Assembly: GCA_016709145.1 (NCBI GenBank)
Contig: JADJEK010000001.1
Location: 992,001-1,056,000 of the forward strand
Origin: Planctomycetota bacterium
Lineage (GTDB): Bacteria; Planctomycetota; B15-G4; JADJEK01
Direction: 5' to 3'
Length of the DNA stretch: 64,000 nt
Shown here: one piece after another, positions 34,809 to 43,779 of the stretch
Position numbering within the stretch: position 1 is the stretch's first letter
How the letters are laid out: each line of letters begins with the position of its first letter
Notes under the pieces: model-generated
The model's input: only the letters and a program-made list of their open reading frames with translations
The model's database searches: none
What the model was told of the DNA's origin: nothing
Position numbers and translations under genes: made by a program

Positions 34809-35195
34809 TCATGACGTGCCGTTCGTTTTCTGCCCCGGGGGGCTCGGCACGTCGAGGATCGCGCGAATCTCGAGCAGCGTGTGCGTCTCACGCAGCGCTT
34901 TCACACGCTCGAGGCGGGCGAAGACCTCTTCTCCATACAAGCGGTGACCGGCGGGCGTGCGCCCGACGGCGTTGATCAGCCCCAGCATCGTGTAGTTGTG
35001 GATGGTCTGCCGGGACAAGCCCGTGTGCGCCATCACTTCCCCGATGCGGAACAGCTTCTTGGGGGCTACCGCCAAGGAAGAGCTTCGATCCAAGTGTTCG
35101 TCGCTCACTTCCAGCCCTGCGAGGGGGCAGGCGACCGTTCCGCCCCCGACTGGTCGATGCTGAGGTGCCACATCTTCGGTGCGGAGCGGAACCAT
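34809..35195 (-). CDS. Small MerR-family helix-turn-helix regulator
   Basis: 128 residues from ATG 35195 (a TTG at 35225 would add 10). The DNA-binding domain LFRIGEVMAHTGLSRQTIHNYTMLGLINAVGRTPAGHRLYGEEVFARLERVKALRE is a MerR HTH with wing; it is followed by a helix and then only about 20 residues, so there is no effector domain. Upstream is an unusual AT-rich patch (35222-35240). Lies directly before the sigma28-like gene; it may control that operon (inference). Confidence 0.78.
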   Translation of the reverse strand: MVPLRTEDVAPQHRPVGGGTVACPLAGLEVSDEHLDRSSSLAVAPKKLFRIGEVMAHTGLSRQTIHNYTMLGLINAVGRTPAGHRLYGEEVFARLERVKALRETHTLLEIRAILDVPSPPGQKTNGTS

Positions 35196-35221
35196 ACACA
35201 AGGGATTGGGGAGTCGAGAAC

Positions 35222-35241
35222 GCAATTTACACTTTATAAAG
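35222..35241 (-). promoter_or_regulatory. AT-rich promoter-like patch
   Basis: TTTATAAA (35233-35240) is a perfect palindrome and the most AT-rich stretch for kilobases. TATAAA could serve as a -10 element for the MerR-like gene (ATG 38 nt away) on the minus strand or for the rightward esterase gene. No convincing -35 partner was found. Confidence 0.35.
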
Positions 35242-35286
35242 CACGGTCCATTCGGTGGACGATGTGGGGTGGCGAACGGCGTGTCA

Positions 35287-35442
35287 CCCGGGCCGTCAGC
35301 CGGGCCGTCACCCGGGCCGTCGCCCGGGCCAGCACCCGGGCCAGCACCCGGGCCAGCACCCGGGCCGTCACCCGGGCCGTCACCCGGGCCAGCACCCGGG
35401 CCGTCGCCCGGGCCAGCGCCCGGGCCAGCGCCCGGGCCGTGG
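35287..35442. repeat. 13-copy 12-bp tandem repeat (minisatellite)
   Basis: Thirteen 12-bp units from 35287 to 35442, consensus CCCGGGCC followed by GTCA/G or AGCA/G; unit 2 has a single change (GCCGGG). Each unit carries a CCCGGG palindrome. The two unit types alternate in blocks (GT, GT, GT, AG x3, GT, GT, AG, GT, AG, AG, GT). Because 12 is divisible by three, no frame has a stop, which explains long apparent reading frames across it. It lies between the divergent MerR/sigma28 operon and the esterase gene start at 35531, so it may affect promoter spacing. Confidence 0.9.
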
Positions 35443-35530
35443 CGTGAGCGTCCCGCGCCAGTCGGCTGTCGTGCCTGGTCGTGCGACCTCGTACGGTGGA
35501 GCGTCCGCTGGCTCCCGGAGAGTCGATGTC

Positions 35531-37648
35531 ATGGCGATCCGTCGAGGTCCAATCGCGTCATGGGCGGTTTGCGTAGCCGCCATTTCCATCGCACCCCTCC
35601 ACGCGGACACCGTCACCCTCGCGAACGGCAAGAAGCTCGAAGGCGTCGTCGTGTCGAAGAACGACGACACCGGCGTCATCGTCAACCCTTGGCGATCGCG
35701 GCATCCGGACATGACGTTCGAGATCCCCGACGCGAACGTGCTGGCGCGCGCAAAGGTCAAGGACGTCGTCGTCGCCGAACCGCCCGAAGTCGAATACCGC
35801 ATGCGCGCCGCGAAGCCCGGGCTCGGCGCGCAGGACCACTTCGAGTTGTCGACGTTCTGCGCCGAACACGGCATGAAGGCCGAGGCCGCGTACCACCTCG
35901 AGCAAGCCGTCGTGCTCGATCCCGCGCACGAGGCCGCGCTCGCCGCGTATGGCGCGACGAAGCTCCAAGGCCTGCTCACACGCAATTCGAACCTCACCGA
36001 GCAAGGCCGCGCGCTCGAACGCCGCTACGTCGACGCGAAGACCGACGAGGAGGCGAAGGCCGCCCTCGCCGAGCTCGAAGCGTTGGCGACGAAGCCGCGC
36101 CTCGCATACCTCGAACGCGCGCGCCGCTCCGCGCAACTCCCGAAGGGCCGCCGCGACAAGGTCGCGCTGACCGTCGACTCCGAGAAGGTCCCCGGCGCCA
36201 ACTACTGCATCTACGTGCCGAAGAGCTACGACGCGCTGCGTCCGACGCCGCTCGTCGTCGGCTTGCACGGCGGCGGCGCCGGCGGGGCGGACGACACGCT
36301 CGTGACCGGCTCCGGCGAGGAGGCGATGAACTTCTACGTCGCCGAGTCGGAGAAGTACGGCTGCATCGTCGTCTGCCCGACCGCGCTGGCCGCCCCATGG
36401 CGCAAGGATCCGAACGAGGCCTGGCTGCGCGCGCTGCTCGACGAAATGACGATGCGCTTCAACGTCGACCGCACGCGCGTCTACCTCGTCGGTCATTCGA
36501 TGGGGGGCTTCGGTGCGTGGGACTTCGGTCCGCGTTGGCCCGACGTCTGGGCCGCGTACGCGCCGTGCGCGGGCGGTGGTGGGGGGCGCTCGTCACCCGA
36601 AGCCGCCGGCGTGCCGGTCTACTGCTATCACGGCACCGACGACCCGATCGTCGGCGTCGAGTCCGACCGCCAGGTCATGCGTCAGTTGCTCGGCGACGGC
36701 AAGAAGAAGCCGAAGCTCGACTTCGTCTACACCGAACTGAACGGCGTCGGCCACGGCTTCCCCGACTGGGTGCGCGACGACATCTTCCGTTGGTTCGGCG
36801 GTCGCACACGACCGCACTCGAAGAAAGGCGCGGTCGGCCCCGACTCGTCGTTCGACGCGAAGCCGAGCAAACGCGAGATCGCGCTGTTCGGCGATCCCGA
36901 GCAACCGTTCAAAGCCGCGGGCGCGCACGCGGACGATCCCAAGGAACTCCTCGCCGCGCTGAAGGTCGGCGGCCAACGCGGAGCCGACGCGCGCGACGCA
37001 CTTGCGAAGCTCGACGACGACGCGATCGCGAAGCAAGTCGCCACACTGCTGAAGTCGAACAAGTCGAGCGTCGACACGCGCGTGCTCGCGGCGGAAACGC
37101 TGGGTGCGATGGGGCGGCCGAGCTGCGTCGCGCTGCTCGCGCCGGGTCTCGACGACGAGGATTGGCGCGTGTTGCACGCCACCATCACCGGACTCGGCAA
37201 GATCGCGTCGACCGACTGCGTGCCGCTGCTCGCGCGCGCGTCGAAGCGTCTCGTCGAGCGCTTCGAGGGCTCGAAGTTGAACGGCAATCAACTGATGTAC
37301 GTCGAGTACGACACGCGCCTCGCCGGCTTCGCCGCGTGGTGCGACGCGGCCGCGCGCATCGACGCCGCGAAGTCGAAGGACGTGCTGCTGCAACTCGCCG
37401 ACGCCGACCTCGTCGCCACGGTGTTCGCACCGAAGACGCCGTACGTGACGCCCGACGACGACGACCCGCGCTTCGCGACGAAGACGACCGAGTCGCGCCG
37501 CAAGCTCGTGAAGTCGCTGTGCGCGGTGCTCGAGCATTGGCAGGATCCGCGCGGCGTCGCGACGTTGCAGCGCACGAAAGAGCGCTGGACGAAGGATGCG
37601 CAACTCATCGCCGCGTGTGACGCGACGATCGCGGCGTTGGGTGGTTAG
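35531..37648 (+). CDS. Secreted esterase/hydrolase (PHB-depolymerase-like) with C-terminal HEAT-like repeats
   Basis: 705 residues from ATG 35531 (signal peptide MAIRRGPIASWAVCVAAISI, cleavage near LHA-DT). Residues about 25-190 form a helical/TPR-like region. Alpha/beta-hydrolase domain about 205-430: GLHGGGAGG oxyanion motif (244-252), nucleophile elbow GHSMGG with Ser323, acid probably Asp370 or Asp371 in HGTDDPIV, His408 in GVGHGF. The last about 250 residues are helical HEAT-like repeats (AETLGAMGRPSCVALLAPGLDDEDWRV). A longer frame from 35255 would translate the 12-bp repeat and bury the signal peptide, so it is rejected. Starts an operon with 37652, 39977 and 41101. Confidence 0.85.
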   Translation: MAIRRGPIASWAVCVAAISIAPLHADTVTLANGKKLEGVVVSKNDDTGVIVNPWRSRHPDMTFEIPDANVLARAKVKDVVVAEPPEVEYRMRAAKPGLGAQDHFELSTFCAEHGMKAEAAYHLEQAVVLDPAHEAALAAYGATKLQGLLTRNSNLTEQGRALERRYVDAKTDEEAKAALAELEALATKPRLAYLERARRSAQLPKGRRDKVALTVDSEKVPGANYCIYVPKSYDALRPTPLVVGLHGGGAGGADDTLVTGSGEEAMNFYVAESEKYGCIVVCPTALAAPWRKDPNEAWLRALLDEMTMRFNVDRTRVYLVGHSMGGFGAWDFGPRWPDVWAAYAPCAGGGGGRSSPEAAGVPVYCYHGTDDPIVGVESDRQVMRQLLGDGKKKPKLDFVYTELNGVGHGFPDWVRDDIFRWFGGRTRPHSKKGAVGPDSSFDAKPSKREIALFGDPEQPFKAAGAHADDPKELLAALKVGGQRGADARDALAKLDDDAIAKQVATLLKSNKSSVDTRVLAAETLGAMGRPSCVALLAPGLDDEDWRVLHATITGLGKIASTDCVPLLARASKRLVERFEGSKLNGNQLMYVEYDTRLAGFAAWCDAAARIDAAKSKDVLLQLADADLVATVFAPKTPYVTPDDDDPRFATKTTESRRKLVKSLCAVLEHWQDPRGVATLQRTKERWTKDAQLIAACDATIAALGG

Positions 37649-37651
37649 ACC

Positions 37652-39868
37652 GTGCGACTCGGCGCCGCGACGACCCTATGCGTTGGCCTCGGCGTCACGG
37701 GTTGGTTGGTCTTCACGTTGCTCCACGACGACGCTGGAGAACCGGAGACCGCCTCGCCAAGTCTCGAGCAAACCGTCGCGCTGCCAAGGGATCCGATCGA
37801 CGATGGCACGCAGCGCGCGGCCAGTCCGACGACGGATCCGGAGCGAGTGAACGCACCGGGCGACGCCATCCCCGCAGTCGCGCGCGAATCCGCTCGATCA
37901 CCCTGGTCCACGCGCATCGTCGACGCCGACACCGGCGCACCGATCGCCGGTGCACGCGTGTGGTTCGTGCCGGACTCGTTGCTCGTCGATCCGCGTTGGC
38001 CCGAGCTCGGCACGCTCGTCGACGATCCATTGGTTCGACTCGCGCAGGAGCCTTCGATCGGGTCGTCGGCCGCCAATGGTTCGATCGCGCTGCCCGAACC
38101 CACCGTCGACAGCTTGGTCGCCGCCGCGATTCCTGGTCGATTCGGCGCTCGCTTCGTGCGCGTCGCCGCGACCGCGCGCGACACCGACCACCGACCCATC
38201 GAAGTTCGCCTGTTCCGCGACTCGACACTGCACGTCGAAGTCGTCGACTCCTCCGACACGCCGCGTTCGTTCGTGCCCGTCGACCTCGTCACGTACCCGT
38301 ACGAATCGTCGTTCGGCGAGGGCGCGCTCGTCCACCGCGCGCTGCCCGCGGCGGGCGCGACGCGCGTCGAGATCCGACACGCGCTGTGGCGCCTCGCGGG
38401 GGGCGGTCGACCCGGTCTCGACGAGCACGGCTCGTTCGCGGTGCGGACCGGCGTGCTCTTGCTCGTGAATCCCGAGCGGACCGTCGAGGCCGCGCACGTC
38501 GAAGGCGAAGCCATGCGTCTCGTCGCCCCGCCGTGTGGACCGATCCGCGTGCGCGCTCTCGCTCCCGATCGCTCGATCTGGTCGGGTGGCGGCCGCGTCA
38601 CGGCACTCGAAGCGCAGTGGTTCGGCCGACGCACGACGAACCTGCGCACGGGTGAAGCTCTGTTCCACGCCGTCAGCGTCGTCCCGGGGTTCTCCGCCGC
38701 GGTCGAACTCGACGACTCCGCATTCGCCGCGATCACCGTTGCCGCGGCGAGCGATCGCGTGCCATGGACCGAGACGCTGCTGCTCGCCCCCTTCGCCGAG
38801 CCGGGCACCGAGCACACCGTGTTCACGGGGCGCTTGCTCGACGTCGATGGACGTCCGCTCGCCGACACCGAGTGTCTGTTGCTGGTCCCGCCGAACCACG
38901 TAGCCGCATATGACGCCCGACTGTTCGACGAGCCGATCCGGTTCTCGACGACGAGCGACGGACGCTTCCGCATCCCGTTCCAGGACGTCAATGGTCTGGT
39001 CCCGCAGTCCATCGTCGTCGCCGACGCCGGCCGGGGAACGCGAGCGTTCGACGCCGGTCGATGCGCGAGCCTGAGCGTGGCGGCGCCGCTCCCGGCTCGA
39101 CCGATCGATCTCGGCACGATCCGACTCGAGCGTGTTCCCGTTCTGCTCGCGGGTACGGTCCGCACTTCGTCGGGCCGGCCCATCGCCGACGCCAACTTGT
39201 TCATCGCCGTGGAAGGCGACGTGTCGCGCGCGATCACGTCGCGCGCGGATGGATCGTTCTGCGCATTCGCGAGCAGCTTGGGACGCGAGGTCAGCGTGAT
39301 CGCGTCGTTCCGTTCGGTCGTGGCGGCCCCGCGCACGTTCGACGTCGGCGCGACCGACGTCGTGATCGAGCTCCCCGCGTTCGGCACGCTCGAAGGCCGT
39401 GTACTCGTCGATGACGGCGTCGCTGCCGACACCGTTCGCATCCGCACGGGCGAGGAAATCATCGCCGTCGACGCCGACGGCAAGTTCGCGCAAGTCTCCA
39501 TGCCGGAAGGCCCGCACGATCTGCGCGTCGAAGCGGTCCATGCCCCGGCATCCGCGCTCGCGACGATCGACGGCGTCCGCGTCGAGGATGGGGCGGTCGT
39601 GCGTGATCCGCGGCTGACGATCGACTTGCGCGGGCGCCTGTTCCGCCTCGCCGGCCGCGTCGTCACGCCGAGTGGGGCGCCGATCCCGCGCGCGAAGGTC
39701 GAGTCCGGGTTCGGCGTGACGCTGACGACCGACGACGACGGTCGCTTCGCGTTCGTGCTGCCCGAGCGCTCCACACGCATCGAGGCACGCGCGCGCAAGT
39801 TCGCGCCGACCACGCTCGACGCAGCGACGGATGGCGTCGTGATCACGCTGGTCGCGCAGCGCGATTGA
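37652..39868 (+). CDS. Membrane-anchored Ig-like (carboxypeptidase-regulatory-like) protein, paralogue A
   Basis: 738 residues from GTG 37652, only 3 nt after the esterase stop. Anchor segment about residues 5-25 (TTLCVGLGVTGWLVFTLL), then a Ser/Pro-rich linker to about 85. From about 88: STRIVDADTGAPIAGARVWFVP, RSFVPVDLVTYPYESS, GGGRPGLDEHGSF, then modules such as LAGTVRTSSGRPIADAN and LAGRVVTPSGAPIPRAKVES. Contains the phrase DPRLTIDLRGRL before the last module. The same blocks recur in 41101-43767, so the two are tandem paralogues. Confidence 0.82.
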   Translation: MRLGAATTLCVGLGVTGWLVFTLLHDDAGEPETASPSLEQTVALPRDPIDDGTQRAASPTTDPERVNAPGDAIPAVARESARSPWSTRIVDADTGAPIAGARVWFVPDSLLVDPRWPELGTLVDDPLVRLAQEPSIGSSAANGSIALPEPTVDSLVAAAIPGRFGARFVRVAATARDTDHRPIEVRLFRDSTLHVEVVDSSDTPRSFVPVDLVTYPYESSFGEGALVHRALPAAGATRVEIRHALWRLAGGGRPGLDEHGSFAVRTGVLLLVNPERTVEAAHVEGEAMRLVAPPCGPIRVRALAPDRSIWSGGGRVTALEAQWFGRRTTNLRTGEALFHAVSVVPGFSAAVELDDSAFAAITVAAASDRVPWTETLLLAPFAEPGTEHTVFTGRLLDVDGRPLADTECLLLVPPNHVAAYDARLFDEPIRFSTTSDGRFRIPFQDVNGLVPQSIVVADAGRGTRAFDAGRCASLSVAAPLPARPIDLGTIRLERVPVLLAGTVRTSSGRPIADANLFIAVEGDVSRAITSRADGSFCAFASSLGREVSVIASFRSVVAAPRTFDVGATDVVIELPAFGTLEGRVLVDDGVAADTVRIRTGEEIIAVDADGKFAQVSMPEGPHDLRVEAVHAPASALATIDGVRVEDGAVVRDPRLTIDLRGRLFRLAGRVVTPSGAPIPRAKVESGFGVTLTTDDDGRFAFVLPERSTRIEARARKFAPTTLDAATDGVVITLVAQRD

Positions 39869-39976
39869 CGAGCCCGTGACACGGCGCGGCTTGCGCCGAC
39901 GGTGGCGGTTCGGGTGGACTCGGTGGTCGCCGCGCACGGGAAGCTTCGAGACGTTCCAGGTTCTTCGAAGGCGTCG

Positions 39977-41104
39977 ATGTTCCGCATCCTCATCGTGACC
40001 AGTCTCATCGCCGGTTGCGGAGTTCTCGCGTGGCTGTGGCTCGCGAGCGACCTCGACGCTCCCACTGCAGCGGCTGCGATGCGCGCGCTGCCCGCGATCC
40101 CGTTCGAATCGACGCACTCCCCCGCACTCGATGACGAGAGCGTGCAGCCCGCGAGCGCGAAGGAGCCCGAAGCTGCCCTCGTGGCGCCGAGCGAGCCCAA
40201 GCGCACCGCAGCGACGACACCACCCTTGAACACCGTGACTCGTCACGTTCGGAATGCTCCGAGCGAGCTTTCGCTGTTGCTCGCCGGCCGCGTCGGGGTC
40301 GCGGACGGGAGCAGCGCCGCGGGCGCGATCGTCACGGTGTCCACGGCCGCGTCGTGGCCGAAGGGCGGAAAACACCGCAAGGCACGATCGTGGACGACGA
40401 CCGTCCGCGACGACGGCTCGTTCCGCATCCAGGCGAACGACGCGAAGGAGACGAACGGGGCGAGCGAGGCCCTGCGCGTCGCCGTGGCTCTGCGTGATCT
40501 CCGGCTCGGCCCGCTTCCCGCGCAACGGGGCAACGCCGATACGGTGCTCACGTTGCCTGCGACCGCATGGGTCCACGGCCGATTGCGGTGCAACCGCGAT
40601 GTCGACCCGGGCGCGCTACGGATCCTCGTCTCCTACGAGGTCGAAACGGCCGACGCACGCGTCGCGCATCACGTCGTGTCACGAGCTCCGACGCGCGACG
40701 GTCGCTTCGGCATCGAGGTTCCCGCCGACCGCGCGTGCACGTTGATCGTCGGCAGTGAGCGACCGGGCACCGCATTCGTGACGATCCCCGACGTCGGTCG
40801 CGAACCCGTGGAGCGTGCGCGCAGCTCGTCGGCGTCCGATCCGCGGCTCGCGCCGATCGACCTGCGCCATCTCGCGTTCGCGTTCTCCGGTCGCGTCGAT
40901 AGCACGCGCGGCGAGCCGATCCGCAACGCGACGATTCGCACGTCGAACGCCATCACGAAGTCCGCCGCGCAAGGCCGCTTCACCCTCGTCCTGCCGCCTG
41001 GACCCGTGAAATTGCTCGTCAGCGCCGCCGGCTACGACGGCGTCCAGATCCCGGTCGCGACGCCGGGTGTCGTCGTGCGCCTCGAGCCCACACGCTCCCG
41101 ATGA
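39977..41104 (+). CDS. Membrane-anchored Ig-like protein, shorter family member
   Basis: 375 residues from ATG 39977; MFRILIVTSLIAGCGVLAWL is the anchor. An in-frame start at 39902 would bury it. After a linker (to about 95) come LLLAGRVGVADGSSAAGAIVTV, TTTVRDDGSFRIQ and a last module SGRVDSTRGEPIRNATI. It carries DPRLAPIDLRHLAFAFSGRV, the same DPRL..IDLR junction seen in its neighbours. Stop overlaps the next start by 4 bp (41101-41104). Confidence 0.78.
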   Translation: MFRILIVTSLIAGCGVLAWLWLASDLDAPTAAAAMRALPAIPFESTHSPALDDESVQPASAKEPEAALVAPSEPKRTAATTPPLNTVTRHVRNAPSELSLLLAGRVGVADGSSAAGAIVTVSTAASWPKGGKHRKARSWTTTVRDDGSFRIQANDAKETNGASEALRVAVALRDLRLGPLPAQRGNADTVLTLPATAWVHGRLRCNRDVDPGALRILVSYEVETADARVAHHVVSRAPTRDGRFGIEVPADRACTLIVGSERPGTAFVTIPDVGREPVERARSSSASDPRLAPIDLRHLAFAFSGRVDSTRGEPIRNATIRTSNAITKSAAQGRFTLVLPPGPVKLLVSAAGYDGVQIPVATPGVVVRLEPTRSR

Positions 41105-43767
41105 ATGGAACGCTCTCTCGCATGCGCTACGGCTCGATCGTCGTCGTACTCGTGTTGCTCGTCGTCGCCGCCGCCTTCGTCTGGTGGACGACCAGCGAGG
41201 CTCCGCGTGCGCCGGAGATCGAGGTCGACGCACCGACGAGCGGAAAGCAAGCGGACGCCGAGGCATCCACGCCTGCCATGACGCCGTCGCCGAGCGCGAT
41301 CGACTCCGCGCAGCGCGAGGAGTCGACGCCGGAGGTCGCGACGAACGACGGCGCGCCATCCCTGCCGAAGGCGACCGATCCGGTGTGGACGATCCGCATC
41401 GTCGATGCCGAGTCGAACGCTCCGCTCGCGGGAGCCCGCGTGTGGCTCGTCCCGCGCGAGTCGTTGCTCGAGCCGCGCTGGCCGGAAGCCCAGTTGTTCG
41501 TGCCCGATCCGCGGATCGTGTTGAACGACGTCGCGCCGCTCGGGTCGTCCCGAGCCGACGGCACGATCGACGTGCCGATGCCGTCGACGCCGCACGTGCT
41601 CGCCGCGTCCGTTCCCGGCGCGTTCGGTGCGGAAGCGGCCGACGCTCGACCGCGCATGATCCAGCGCGAGAACCGCTTGCGCGAGCTGCGCGTGTTCCGC
41701 GACGCGACGCTACGCGTCGAGGTCGTCGACGCCGGCGGCACGGCGCGGCCGTTCGTCCCCGTCGACCTCGTGACCCATCCGATGGCCTCATCGTCCAGGG
41801 CGGGAAGCGTCGTCCATCGCGCGTTGCCGGTGCCGGGCTCATCCGTCGTCGAGATCCCGCACGCGCGCTGGCGCCTGCACGGGGGTGGGCACGCGTACCT
41901 CGACGAGTTCGGCTCGTACGCCGTACGCCCGTGGATCACGGGAGTCGACGTCGACGAAGTCGGCGTGGAGCCGGAGTCCCTCGACGGTCCGCCGCTGCGC
42001 GTCGTCGCGCCTCCGTGCGCGGCGATCCGGATTCGCGTGATGCAGGCGGATGGTTCACCGTGGAAGGGCAGCGGGCGCGTCGAGACGTCCGGCGAGTGGT
42101 GGGACTCGGACGCGCGTCGGCTCGTGCGCGACGGCGAAGCGCTGTTCTTCGCCGTCGGCGCCGACGCGCCGTTCGTCGGCAAGTTGATCGTCCAGGACCA
42201 GCGCTTCCAGGCCATCCCGCTCGAGGATCGCGGACCGCGCGTGCCGTGGGTCGAGACCGTGATCGTGGCGCAACTGCCTCCACCTGGCGAAGGGCGACCG
42301 CTCTTGACCGGGCGACTGCTGAACGCCGACGGTTCGCCTGCCGCCGGTCTCGAGTGCTTCATCCGCCACGCGCGGCCGTCCGACGAGCGCGCCGGATTCG
42401 CGCGCACCGAACCGCCGCGCTTCACGACCGATGGGTCCGGCCGCTTCGTCGTGCCGTACGGCGACGCAGGCGAGCTTCGCGCGCGCGTCCTCGTCCCGAC
42501 CGACGCGACGCGTGGCCGGCGTGGATACCGTCCCGACCTCGCCGCGGCGCTGACGCTTCCCGAGCCGCTGACTCCCGGAACGCATGAGATCGGAGACCTC
42601 GTGTTGCGTCCGCTCGGGACCTTGGTCGCGGGACGCGTGACGACGGCTGCGGGGACTCCGCTCGAAGGAGTCGAGTTGATCGTCGAGTTCCGCGACGACT
42701 ACTCGTTGCCCCCGGCCACGAGTCCGAACGGCGCGGCCGTCGCACGCGGAACGGCGCGACGCATCGTCGCCGAGTCCGCCGCGGACGGCTCGTTCGCGAT
42801 CCACGGGGCAGAGACGCTCGAGACCGTACGGATCACCGCGCGACGCGGGCACGTCACTCTCGATCCGTTGGACGTCGCCGCGTATCGCACCGACGTCGCG
42901 GTCGTGTTCCCGACGCCCGGTTGGATCCGCGGACGCGTTCTGTGCGACGACGGCGTGCCGCTCGAGCGCATCGAGGTCTCGTGCGCCTACGACGTCACGC
43001 TGGACGGAGGACGCAAAGGCACGAAGGTCCCTCTGCGTCCATGCCGCGCCGACGGCACGTTCGAGATCGAACTCGATTCGGCCGAGTCGGCACGCGTGCG
43101 CGTTCACGGGGGCGCGGGCGCGAGCAGCGTGTTCGAACTCGTCGGCGCCAAGTCCTCCGAAGAGCCGCCGGGGGCGACGTTCACGGCGTCCGATCCGCGA
43201 CTCGAGTCGATCGACCTGCGCGGTCGCTTGCGCGTGATCCGCGGGCGCGTCGTCGACGCGAACGAACGACCGTTGGCCCAAGCCTGGGTCGCCGACGATG
43301 CGAACGGCAGCGCGAGTTCCGACGCCGACGGGCGATTCGTCTGGATCTCGACCGACGCGGCCCCGCGCTTGACGGTCTCGCATCCGATGTATCGCAGCGT
43401 GCAAGTCGTGGCCGACACGCTCGACCTCACGGTGAAGCTGACCGACCTCGCGGCGCGCCTCGAGGTCTCGCTGCCAGCCGACCTGCGGATCGACGCGTTC
43501 ACGGCTCTCACGGTCTACGTGGAAGAAGCCACCGACGCACCGAAGCCACGCGTCGTCGCGATGCACGACCTCGAGGATCGCAAGGCAACGCTGCTGATCG
43601 CGGAGTCGGGCGCATTCCGCGTGCGCATGCTCGTGGCGCCGAAGGGCTCGTTCCGGCGCGTGCTCGAGGGGTTCGCGATGCCGCTCCAGGTGGAGGGCTC
43701 CGAACCGATCGAACTCGAGCTGCCGCTGACGCAGGCGATGTTGAACGCGGCGGCGAAGGGGCCGTGA
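41101..43767 (+). CDS. Membrane-anchored Ig-like protein, paralogue B
   Basis: 888 residues. Anchor about residues 9-29 (IVVVLVLLVVAAAFVWW). Blocks shared with paralogue A: TIRIVDAESNAPLAGARVWLVP, RPFVPVDLVTHPMASSS, GGGHAYLDEFGSYAVRP, VPWVETVIVAQLPPPGEGR. Seven or eight Ig-like modules can be followed, the last after DPRLESIDLRGRLRVIRGRVVDANERPLAQAW. Long extracytoplasmic body with no catalytic motif. The likely role is structural or in binding at the cell envelope. Converges with the beta-helix gene 12 nt away. Confidence 0.85.
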   Translation: MNGTLSRMRYGSIVVVLVLLVVAAAFVWWTTSEAPRAPEIEVDAPTSGKQADAEASTPAMTPSPSAIDSAQREESTPEVATNDGAPSLPKATDPVWTIRIVDAESNAPLAGARVWLVPRESLLEPRWPEAQLFVPDPRIVLNDVAPLGSSRADGTIDVPMPSTPHVLAASVPGAFGAEAADARPRMIQRENRLRELRVFRDATLRVEVVDAGGTARPFVPVDLVTHPMASSSRAGSVVHRALPVPGSSVVEIPHARWRLHGGGHAYLDEFGSYAVRPWITGVDVDEVGVEPESLDGPPLRVVAPPCAAIRIRVMQADGSPWKGSGRVETSGEWWDSDARRLVRDGEALFFAVGADAPFVGKLIVQDQRFQAIPLEDRGPRVPWVETVIVAQLPPPGEGRPLLTGRLLNADGSPAAGLECFIRHARPSDERAGFARTEPPRFTTDGSGRFVVPYGDAGELRARVLVPTDATRGRRGYRPDLAAALTLPEPLTPGTHEIGDLVLRPLGTLVAGRVTTAAGTPLEGVELIVEFRDDYSLPPATSPNGAAVARGTARRIVAESAADGSFAIHGAETLETVRITARRGHVTLDPLDVAAYRTDVAVVFPTPGWIRGRVLCDDGVPLERIEVSCAYDVTLDGGRKGTKVPLRPCRADGTFEIELDSAESARVRVHGGAGASSVFELVGAKSSEEPPGATFTASDPRLESIDLRGRLRVIRGRVVDANERPLAQAWVADDANGSASSDADGRFVWISTDAAPRLTVSHPMYRSVQVVADTLDLTVKLTDLAARLEVSLPADLRIDAFTALTVYVEEATDAPKPRVVAMHDLEDRKATLLIAESGAFRVRMLVAPKGSFRRVLEGFAMPLQVEGSEPIELELPLTQAMLNAAAKGP

Positions 43768-43779
43768 CGGCGACTGTCG

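Noticed and set aside
35287..35442. 12-bp repeats considered as CRISPR
   Set aside because: Units are contiguous, 12 bp, without spacers, and no cas genes are present.
35255..35530. Longer start for the esterase gene translating the repeat as PGRQPGRH-type peptide
   Set aside because: It would bury the signal peptide that begins at ATG 35531.
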